From Oscillospiraceae bacterium (GTDB lineage Bacteria > Bacillota > Clostridia > Oscillospirales > CAG-272), in the NCBI GenBank assembly GCA_015063645.1, contig SVTS01000028.1, forward strand, positions 1 through 32,214: a stretch of 32,214 nt of DNA. Direction: 5' to 3'. The translations under genes were made by a program, and so were the position numbers. The number at the start of each line of letters is the position of its first letter. Positions within the stretch are counted from its first letter, which is position 1. Below the pieces are notes generated by a model. That model worked only from the letters and a program-made list of their open reading frames with translations. It made no database searches and was not told where the DNA came from. Below are positions 1 through 6,086 of the stretch, piece after piece.

Positions 1-1
1 T

Positions 2-361
2 GAATGGACGAAGAACAGTTCTCCGAATCCGAACCGCATCAATGCCACCTACGGAAAGAACCTGAAGCGTGTACACGATATGCTGAAGGATGCGGGGGTG
101 ACGGTGTACTTCTCCTACGGTATTTCCAACCGGAACAGCTATAAGGATTCCGCACTGACGCCGGCAAATCTGGCGAAGGTGGATGAGGGATACCGCAAAG
201 CCCTGAGCGTTCCGCTGATCTCAAAAATTGAAGATTACATCTTCGAGGGCAAGTACATGGCGAACTCCAGCGCCCATCTGAACGATGCGGGACGCACGAT
301 CCGCACACAGCGGCTGGCAAGAGATCTGCTGGCACAGCTGGAGAAGGATGGGATAAAATAA
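2..361 (+). CDS. SGNH-fold (DltD/AlgX-like) protein, C-terminal part only
   Basis: The gene enters from before the window; 119 residues remain, ending in TAA. The visible part matches the C-terminal third of the SGNH protein at 2304-3734: a strand reading VTVYFSYGISNRNSY (compare AEVYFSFSPMNRSAL there) and a terminal HLNDAG block (compare HLNEAG). In SGNH proteins this block supplies the catalytic His. Here the residue four before that His is Asn (NSSAH), where the downstream paralogue has Asp (DTNFH), so the Asp of the usual Asp-His pair may be missing or supplied elsewhere. Its position ahead of an MBOAT acyltransferase suggests a role in O-acylation of an exported glycan, as for AlgX or DltD; that role is inference. 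The true start, signal peptide and nucleophile Ser lie outside the window. Confidence 0.72.
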   Translation, partial: EWTKNSSPNPNRINATYGKNLKRVHDMLKDAGVTVYFSYGISNRNSYKDSALTPANLAKVDEGYRKALSVPLISKIEDYIFEGKYMANSSAHLNDAGRTIRTQRLARDLLAQLEKDGIK

Positions 362-419
362 GGGGATCCTTTACAGGTGACGGCGTCCCCGACGGTCTGC
401 GCGTATGCGTTCCGCTCCC

Positions 420-569
420 CTGAAAGCAACGTTTTTCTCAGGGGGCTCTTTCTCGCCTGCCGGCTCGGTCAGCGCTTCAAAATGCTTCGCATTTTGAGGT
501 CTCCGCCGGAGACCCGCGCCCCCTTGAACCCCCGTTTTTTGAATTGAATTGGGGGACTTCGTCCCCCAA
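420..569. repeat. Train of three GC-rich hairpins after the partial SGNH gene
   Basis: Three hairpins lie in the 238-bp gap before the small membrane protein gene. They are a 9-bp stem 477-485/489-497 with loop TTC, an 8-bp stem 498-505/507-514, and a 7-bp stem 551-557/561-567 (GGGGGAC/GTCCCCC, loop TTC) extended by flanking TT/AA. None is followed by a T-run, so they are not classical terminators. They resemble the hairpin trains in other gaps of this window. Confidence 0.6.
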
Positions 570-599
570 ACCTCCTTTCGAAAGGATAACCAACATATC

Positions 600-830
600 A
601 TGTCCATCATATTCTACATCATCACCGCGGTGGCGGTGGGACTGCATGTGCTTTCCTATTTCCTGCCGCGCGCTATGACCGCTGTCACAGTTGCCGCCGT
701 GCTTTTCCATGCGGCGGGATGCGCACTGCTGCTTTTCTCGGGCGCGGCAATTGAGGAAGCAGTGCTGTTTCTGCTCGTTTCCGCCTGCGCTTCTCTCTTT
801 ATCGGCGGACGTGAGGAGGGCAGATCATGA
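600..830 (+). CDS. Small hydrophobic membrane protein, 76 aa
   Basis: This protein is almost entirely hydrophobic, with about three predicted membrane spans (roughly residues 3-23, 26-47 and 50-68) and a short charged tail ending GGREEGRS. The start at 600 follows AAAGGA at 581-586; an upstream in-frame ATG at 549 falls inside a hairpin and would add 17 polar residues, so it is less likely. The stop overlaps the MBOAT start by four bases (ATGA), which implies translational coupling. I recognise no family. By position it could be an accessory membrane subunit of the acylation system, comparable to small proteins found beside dlt or alg acyltransferases, but that is inference only. Confidence 0.7.
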   Translation: MSIIFYIITAVAVGLHVLSYFLPRAMTAVTVAAVLFHAAGCALLLFSGAAIEEAVLFLLVSACASLFIGGREEGRS

Positions 831-2287
831 CATTCAATTCCATAGAATTCATCATTTTCTACCCCATTGTTCTGCTGCTGAACTTTATCACGCCGCACAA
901 ATACCGCTGGATTCCTCTGCTCGCCATGTCGCTGTGGTTCTACATGAGTTACTCGGCGGAGCTGATCTTCCTGATTGTGTTCACGATCCTTGCCTCATGG
1001 ATATGCTCGCTCATTATCGAGCGGTCTCAGTCCGCTTTTGTGCGTAAGTTGTGCCTGGTGATCACGCTGGTGGTCTGCCTCGGCATTCTGGCGTTCTTCA
1101 AGTACTACAATTTCCTTGCGGACAGCGCGGCGGGAATCGTGGGTCTCATCAGCGGCACGAAGCCGGATTTCTCTCTGAATCTGCTTCTGCCCGTGGGCAT
1201 TTCCTTCTATACGTTCCAGACTCTTTCCTATGCCATTGACGTGTATCGGGGGGATGTGAAGACGGAGCGGCATCTGGGCTATTACGCTCTGTTCGTGACC
1301 TTCTTCCCCCAGCTGGTGGCAGGTCCCATCGAGCGCCCCGGCAATCTGATGCCCCAGTTGAAGGAGCCCCACAGGCTGAATGCGGCGGATGCCTCCAAGG
1401 GCGCGAAGAAGATGCTGATGGGCTTCTTCAAGAAGATCGTGGTGGCGGATCTGGCGGCGGTGTACGTCAACGCCATCTACAACGATCCGGAAAACGCACC
1501 CGCTCTGGGTATCGTGATCGCTACGGTGCTCTTCGCGGTGCAGATCTACTGCGACTTCTCCGGGTATACGGATATCGCCATCGGCTGCGCCCGCATCATG
1601 GGCTACCGCCTGATGCAGAACTTTGACCGACCCTATACCGCTCGCTCCATTGCGGAGTTCTGGCGGAGATGGCATATCTCCCTGTCCAGCTGGTTCAAGG
1701 ATTATCTCTACTTCCCCCTGGGCGGCAGCCGATGCCCCAAGGCGTGGATGAACTACCGCAATCTGATGATCGTGTTCCTGGTTTCCGGTCTGTGGCACGG
1801 TGCCAACTGGACGTTTGTGATCTGGGGATTCCTGCACGGCGCGTATCAGGTTGTGGGCAAGCTGACCCGGAAGCGGCGCGACGCACTCTATGATAAAATG
1901 GGCGTGAACCGTGAGGGTAAGGTGTACGCATGGGCACAGCGGATCACCACGTTCATTCTGGTGGATTTCGCGTGGATTTTCTTCCGTGCCAATTCCACCT
2001 CCGATATGGGCATTCTGCTCCGCCGGCTCTTTACGGCATGGAATATTCCGCCTGCCGAAGTTTTCTCCCACATGGGTATGACGCTGGTGGGCGGACTGAC
2101 GGTGGTGTTTGCCATTCTGATTATGAATCAGATGGACAGTCTGGTGAACCATTACGACGAGCCGGACGGAAGCGGTGCGCTGGTGCGCCGCGGTGTGTTC
2201 GTATATCTGATCTGGGCGATCCTCTTTGCGTGGATGATCCTGCTTCAGAGCGGCAGTGCCGGCACGTTTATCTACTTCCAGTTCTGA
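827..2287 (+). CDS. MBOAT-family O-acyltransferase (AlgI/DltB/PatA-like)
   Basis: This is a 486-residue integral membrane acyltransferase. MBOAT proteins move acyl groups, often acetyl, across the membrane onto cell-wall or exported polysaccharides together with an SGNH partner. Supporting features are a polytopic N-terminal half, LLPVGISFYTFQTLSY (about 120-135), FFPQLVAGPIER (159-170), DFSGYTDIAIG (243-253), the RWHISLSSWFKDYLYFPLGG block (281-300) and the LWHGANWTFVIWG block (322-334), whose His324 is the invariant MBOAT histidine. Length is normal for AlgI-like members. It overlaps the preceding small membrane gene by 4 bp and is followed 16 bp later by an SGNH protein, the usual partner arrangement. 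The family is clear; the acceptor glycan is unknown. Confidence 0.95.
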   Translation: MTFNSIEFIIFYPIVLLLNFITPHKYRWIPLLAMSLWFYMSYSAELIFLIVFTILASWICSLIIERSQSAFVRKLCLVITLVVCLGILAFFKYYNFLADSAAGIVGLISGTKPDFSLNLLLPVGISFYTFQTLSYAIDVYRGDVKTERHLGYYALFVTFFPQLVAGPIERPGNLMPQLKEPHRLNAADASKGAKKMLMGFFKKIVVADLAAVYVNAIYNDPENAPALGIVIATVLFAVQIYCDFSGYTDIAIGCARIMGYRLMQNFDRPYTARSIAEFWRRWHISLSSWFKDYLYFPLGGSRCPKAWMNYRNLMIVFLVSGLWHGANWTFVIWGFLHGAYQVVGKLTRKRRDALYDKMGVNREGKVYAWAQRITTFILVDFAWIFFRANSTSDMGILLRRLFTAWNIPPAEVFSHMGMTLVGGLTVVFAILIMNQMDSLVNHYDEPDGSGALVRRGVFVYLIWAILFAWMILLQSGSAGTFIYFQF

Positions 2288-2303
2288 GAAAGGAGAGCGG
2301 AAT

Positions 2304-3734
2304 ATGACAAAGACAACCAAAATTCTGGCACTGCTTGCCTGCGGTGCGATTCTGCTCCCGTTTCTCGTGATCGGCGGAGTGGTGTTCGCTCTGCCGTCGC
2401 AGTATGAGAAGACATTCCTCGGCGCTCTGCGGGATAAGTACGATCGGCTCTGCGATATTGAGGAGCCGAAGATCGTGATCATCGGCGGTTCCAGCACCGC
2501 GTTCGGTCTGGATTCTGCAATGATCGAGGAGCACACCGGCATGCCGGTGGTGAACTTCGGTCTGTATGCTTCCCTCGGCACCAAGGCGATGATCGATCTG
2601 GCACGGGGACAGATCGGAGAGGGCGATATTGTGGTTCTCGCCCCCGAAATGGATCCACAGACTCTGTCGCTGTATTTCAATGAGGAATCCATGTGGCAGG
2701 CGATGGACGGCGCTGCCGGAATGCTGCCCGCGCTGGATTTTGACGATATGGGTGCCATGATGGGCGGCGTGTGGGATTTTGCCGCGGCGAAGTTCGCCTT
2801 CTGGCGGGACGGAAACGCGCCCGATCCCGCAGGCGTATACAACCGCGCCAATCTGAACGAATACGGTGACATCAGCTATGAACGTCCCCACAACGTGATG
2901 GCGCTGGGCTATGATCCCAATACGGTAATCGACCTTGTGCCCGCGGCTGCGGACGCAGCGTTTCTGGAATATGTGAACGACTTCACGGATCAGTGCAGAC
3001 AGCGGGGCGCGGAGGTGTATTTCAGCTTTTCGCCCATGAACCGTTCCGCTCTGGCGGAGGGGACCACGGAGGATTCCGTATATGCGTTCTATCTGTATCT
3101 GGCAGAGAATCTCCGGTGCGAGATTATCTCGGACATCCGGGACTGCATCATGGACTGGGAATATTTCTACGATACGAATTTCCATCTGAACGAAGCGGGA
3201 GTGACGGTGCACACCGCCGATCTGATCGGCGATATTCGCCGCATGCAGGCGAACACTCAGCCGTTTGCCATTGAACTGCCGGAGAAGCCGGAGCGTCCGG
3301 ACATCTACGTGGACGAATCCCTGAACGACACCACGGGATATTTCGTGATGGAGAATATCGATGGCGTGATGACTCTGACGGGCATCACGGAGGAAGGCAG
3401 GAAGCAGAGCGAGCTGACGCTTCCCATCGCGTGCGACGGTCTGGCGGTGCAGACGGTGGCGGCGAACGCCTTTGCCGGATGCGATGCGCTGACGACGATC
3501 ATCATTTCTGAAGACACGCGGCTGTCCCTGATCAGTGACGGTGCCTTTGCCGGCGCGCCGAATCTGGTGCAGATCGCGGTGCACGTGCATCCGGACATTA
3601 TCCTCGTGGGCAGCGGTCTGATGGACGGCGCCGCAAAGGATGCCCGCATCTGGGTGAAGAACGAATTCTACGGCGACTTCGCCGCGCACTACTTCTGGAG
3701 CGAATACATGCGCGTGATCTCGATATTGAGATAA
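2304..3734 (+). CDS. SGNH/DltD-like membrane-anchored protein with C-terminal LRR-like region
   Basis: The protein has 476 residues. An N-terminal hydrophobic segment (6-30) should act as a membrane anchor with the rest outside. The SGNH-type core shows VIIGGSSTAFGLD (58-70; candidate nucleophile Ser63 or Ser64) and YDTNFHLNEAG (289-299; Asp290 and His294), consistent with esterase or acyl-transfer chemistry. From about 372 to 430 it carries a stretch like BspA/LRR_5 repeats (VAANAFAGCDALTTIII, then SDGAFAGAPNLVQI), which is not part of usual AlgX/DltD proteins. The start at 2304 is chosen for AAAGGAG at 2289-2295; an upstream in-frame ATG at 2256 would overlap the MBOAT gene by 32 bp. It probably completes O-acylation begun by the MBOAT protein. 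The acceptor is not known. Confidence 0.85.
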   Translation: MTKTTKILALLACGAILLPFLVIGGVVFALPSQYEKTFLGALRDKYDRLCDIEEPKIVIIGGSSTAFGLDSAMIEEHTGMPVVNFGLYASLGTKAMIDLARGQIGEGDIVVLAPEMDPQTLSLYFNEESMWQAMDGAAGMLPALDFDDMGAMMGGVWDFAAAKFAFWRDGNAPDPAGVYNRANLNEYGDISYERPHNVMALGYDPNTVIDLVPAAADAAFLEYVNDFTDQCRQRGAEVYFSFSPMNRSALAEGTTEDSVYAFYLYLAENLRCEIISDIRDCIMDWEYFYDTNFHLNEAGVTVHTADLIGDIRRMQANTQPFAIELPEKPERPDIYVDESLNDTTGYFVMENIDGVMTLTGITEEGRKQSELTLPIACDGLAVQTVAANAFAGCDALTTIIISEDTRLSLISDGAFAGAPNLVQIAVHVHPDIILVGSGLMDGAAKDARIWVKNEFYGDFAAHYFWSEYMRVISILR

Positions 3735-3746
3735 GGGGATACGGCG

Positions 3747-3932
3747 GGGAGACCCTTTTGCAAAAGGGTCTCCCCGGACCCCTCCCGAAAACCTTTATAC
3801 TGAAAACAAATATAAGTACAGCGGAGATTGTTTGAGTTGAACCCGTACAATCTCCGCTGTACTGTATTATTACTATAGTATAAAAGTTTTTTGGAGGGGT
3901 ACGGGGACCCTTTTTTTCAAAAAAGGTTCCCC
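3747..3932. repeat. Inverted pair of AGTATAAAAGTTT hairpin modules between convergent genes
   Basis: Two related modules face each other. Copy 1, read on the minus strand, runs from 3801 to 3747: AGTATAAAGG, a G-rich stretch, then a perfect 30-bp palindrome at 3747-3776 (arm GGGGAGACCCTTTTG). Copy 2, on the plus strand, runs from 3877 to 3932: AGTATAAAAGTTT, the same G-rich stretch, then a near-perfect palindrome at 3903-3932. They flank a separate 17-bp hairpin. A third, diverged copy begins at 13748. Confidence 0.75.
3815..3863. terminator. Bidirectional hairpin between convergent genes
   Basis: A perfect 17-bp stem (3815-3831 with 3847-3863, arm AGTACAGCGGAGATTGT) with a 15-nt loop lies midway between the stops of the SGNH gene and the minus-strand PLP enzyme gene. 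T-rich sequence follows only loosely, so termination is likely but not certain. Confidence 0.55.
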
Positions 3933-3938
3933 GAAAAA

Positions 3939-5195
3939 TCACATCTTCGTAACCTCTTCGTAAGCAGCCATGATGCCGAGGCGGCCGCTTTCGTAGGTGA
4001 GACCGCCCTGCATGAAGACGGTGAAGGGCTCACGGAGGGGGGCATCGGCGGAGAGCTCAATGGAGGCGCCGCCGACGAAGGCGCCTGCCGCCATGATGAC
4101 CTCATCGGCGTAGCCGGGCATTGCCCAGGGTTCGGGGGTGACGTGGGAATCCACGGGGGATGCGGACTGGATGCCGCGGCAGAACGCGCACAGCCGCTCT
4201 CTGTTGTGGAGCGTCACGGTCTGGATGATGTCGGAGCGGCGTTCCATCGCCCGGGGCAGAACGTCAAATCCGCCTGCCTCAAACATATATGCCGCCAGAT
4301 GGGCGGTTTTCAGTGCCTGCGCCGTGGTGTGGGGCGCATAGAACAGACCGCGGAGAATGTTCCGGTTCTGTCCCAGGGATGCACCCGCATCCAGACCCAC
4401 GCCGGGACAGCAGAGACGGTTGCCCGCCAATTCCACTGCACGGGCGGTGCCGCAGAGATAGCCGCCGATGTCCGCCATTCCGCCGCCGGGATTCTTGATC
4501 AGGGAACCGATGATCAGGTCCGCACCCACAGCGGTGGGTTCGGTAAGCTCGGTGAATTCGCCGTAGCAGTTATCCACCACCACGTAGGGATTATGCTTCG
4601 CATGCGCTTTCACAAATGCGGCGGCTTCGCCGATCTGGGCGACCGTCAGCGTCGGGCGCGCCAGATATCCCTTGGAGCGCTGAAGAAAGACCACCTTGAT
4701 ACGCTCGCCGTACCTGTCAAGAGCCGCGGCGATGGCGGGATAGTCGATTTTTCCCTCCGGGGTGAATTCCACGCCGGCGTATTCCACGCCGAAATCGGCG
4801 AGGGAACCGTCGCCGTTGGCGCCGTCCATGCCGATGACTTCCCGGAGCGTATCATAGGGTGCGCCGGTGACGGACAGCATTACGTCGCCGGGACGGAGCA
4901 GGGCGAAGAGTCCGATGGTCAGGGCGTGGGTGCCGCTGATGATGGAGGGACGCATGAATCCCGCTTCCGCACCGAAGATTTTTGCCGCGATGCGGTCGAT
5001 GGTGTCCCGTCCGCTGTCGCCGTAGCCGTAGCCGGTGGATGCGGCGAACATGCCTTCGCTGACGCGTTCCTCGCGGAAAATATCCAGCACGCGCTCCGTG
5101 CCGGCACGGGAGATCTCGTCAATATCGGCGAAGATCGGCGCAAGGGCGATCTCAGCCTCCCGCGCCAGTGCGCGGGTCTTTTCACTGATCTGCAT
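3939..5195 (-). CDS. Methionine gamma-lyase family / aluminium-resistance-like PLP enzyme (YnbB-like)
   Basis: The 418-residue protein is a cytoplasmic fold-type I PLP enzyme of the family annotated as methionine gamma-lyase family or aluminium resistance protein (YnbB), found widely in Firmicutes. Diagnostic features are EGMFAASTGYGYGDSGRD (48-64), FMRPSIISGTHAL (80-92), VVVDNCYGEF (205-214, with the Asp expected to contact the PLP ring) and IIGSLIKNPGGGMADIGGY (228-246) containing the expected Schiff-base Lys234. Length fits the family. The start at 5195 has GAGGT just upstream and a consensus promoter; the frame stays open further upstream only because it runs through a GC-rich repeat. The true substrate of this family is poorly established, so the lyase name is a family label. 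Confidence 0.92.
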   Translation of the reverse strand: MQISEKTRALAREAEIALAPIFADIDEISRAGTERVLDIFREERVSEGMFAASTGYGYGDSGRDTIDRIAAKIFGAEAGFMRPSIISGTHALTIGLFALLRPGDVMLSVTGAPYDTLREVIGMDGANGDGSLADFGVEYAGVEFTPEGKIDYPAIAAALDRYGERIKVVFLQRSKGYLARPTLTVAQIGEAAAFVKAHAKHNPYVVVDNCYGEFTELTEPTAVGADLIIGSLIKNPGGGMADIGGYLCGTARAVELAGNRLCCPGVGLDAGASLGQNRNILRGLFYAPHTTAQALKTAHLAAYMFEAGGFDVLPRAMERRSDIIQTVTLHNRERLCAFCRGIQSASPVDSHVTPEPWAMPGYADEVIMAAGAFVGGASIELSADAPLREPFTVFMQGGLTYESGRLGIMAAYEEVTKM

Positions 5196-5229
5196 AGATG
5201 TACCTCGATAGTTTTGTAATAACGGTATT

Positions 5230-5258
5230 ATTATAGCACTTTCTGAGGAGTTTGTAAA
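5230..5258 (-). promoter_or_regulatory. Sigma-A promoter of the PLP enzyme gene
   Basis: On the minus strand a -35 box TTTACA (5258-5253) and -10 box TATAAT (5235-5230) are separated by exactly 17 bp, about 35 bp before the start codon. Confidence 0.75.
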
Positions 5259-5274
5259 GCGGAATTGTGTGAAT

Positions 5275-5425
5275 GCGGGGACGGGGGAGACGGCGGGGCT
5301 CTGCCCCGTGCCCCGGCAGGGGACGCAGCCCCCTGCACCCCACGGCTTCATATGCCACGGGGTCAAGGGGACAAGTCCCCTTGCGGGGGGCGGGGCAGAG
5401 CCCCGCAGCGTCCCCTCCCCCATGC
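5275..5425. repeat. GC-rich inverted-repeat element with internal hairpins
   Basis: A perfect 16-bp outer repeat (5293-5308 with 5391-5406, GCGGGGCTCTGCCCCG) encloses smaller hairpins: a 7-bp stem around GCAGGGG/CCCCTGC near 5316-5336, and AAGGGGAC/GTCCCCTT near 5365-5382. It lies between the divergent promoter of the PLP gene and the small gene at 5476. It contains a CATATGCCACGGGG segment reminiscent of the CATGGCAAATGC core of the elements at 11139 and 13537. Confidence 0.65.
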
Positions 5426-5475
5426 ATAAACCGCCCGCATCCGCCCATACTAATCCCGGAAAGGAGGTGCATTCC

Positions 5476-5679
5476 ATGCACAGGAACCAATCCCCGGCGG
5501 GGGATCTTCCCCTTGGCTTCTCCATGGCACTGGCGCAGAACGGTCCCGCGATGACGGCATTCGCCGCGCTGGATCAGATCGCCAGAGAGGAGATCATCGC
5601 CCGGGCGAAGATGGCGCGATCCAAGGCGGAGATGCGGGAGATTGTCTCATCCATTGCGGGAACCCCCCCGCTCGTCTGA
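5476..5679 (+). CDS. Conserved small hypothetical protein, 67 aa
   Basis: The start follows an excellent AAGGAGGT at 5461-5468. The product has LPLGFSMALAQNGPAMTAFAAL (about 12-33) followed by a helix-rich charged tail with SKAEMREIVSSI. I recall similar small proteins, with an 'ALAQN..AM..FA.L....' segment and a terminal 'R..EM...V..I', in many Clostridia, annotated only as hypothetical; that is from memory and unverified. No signal peptide or membrane span is seen. Upstream in-frame extension through the GC-rich repeat is an artefact of the repeat lacking stops. No function can be assigned. Confidence 0.75.
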   Translation: MHRNQSPAGDLPLGFSMALAQNGPAMTAFAALDQIAREEIIARAKMARSKAEMREIVSSIAGTPPLV

Positions 5680-5706
5680 TTTTCGACGTAAATTTTCGAA
5701 AAACTG

Positions 5707-5735
5707 TTGATATTTTGCCCCGGGAATGGTATCAT
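5707..5735 (+). promoter_or_regulatory. Sigma-A promoter for the gene at 5774
   Basis: TTGATA (5707-5712) and TATCAT (5730-5735) are separated by 17 bp, about 39 bp before the start codon. Confidence 0.6.
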
Positions 5736-5773
5736 ATATGCAGTGAAACTGTATACCGATCACGGAGGATGAA

Positions 5774-6040
5774 ATGAATATCACGGATAAGAATGTATGC
5801 GCTGAAATCGTGGATAAGATTAAGGAAATCCGCGGCGGCAACCGCCTGATGGCATCCAATGATGTCAATCTGGCGTTCCGCTTCTACCGGCGGGACAATC
5901 CCGACAAGCAGTGCGGCGTGATGAAAATAAACGGCGTGTTTGATTTTTCCCTGCTGGATGCGGGGATCGCTCTGGGAACAGCGGCACTGATGCTGCATAT
6001 CCTGGGCGGTATCGCGCGTGTTCTGCGTAAATTAAGATAA
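5774..6040 (+). CDS. Small protein with one predicted membrane segment, 88 aa
   Basis: The start follows GGAGG a few bases upstream and a recognisable promoter at 5707-5735. The N-terminal half is soluble and charged (IVDKIKEIRGGNRLM, then FRFYRRDNPDKQCG); residues about 58-80 (SLLDAGIALGTAALMLHILGG) are hydrophobic and could be one membrane span or an amphipathic helix, followed by a basic tail RVLRKLR. I do not recognise a family. The following beta-helix gene begins 46 bp later with its own strong ribosome binding site, so the two may be co-transcribed. Confidence 0.65.
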   Translation: MNITDKNVCAEIVDKIKEIRGGNRLMASNDVNLAFRFYRRDNPDKQCGVMKINGVFDFSLLDAGIALGTAALMLHILGGIARVLRKLR

Positions 6041-6086
6041 GGAAAGGGGGGCTTTGCCCCCTTTTCTGTCACAGGAGGTATTTCTT

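Noticed and set aside
995-2872. 625-codon open frame opposite the MBOAT and SGNH genes
   Set aside because: It spans two real genes on the other strand and has no credible start site or protein family.
3891-5219. 442-codon plus-strand frame opposite the PLP enzyme gene
   Set aside because: The minus-strand product has all PLP-enzyme motifs, a promoter and a ribosome binding site; the plus-strand frame has none.
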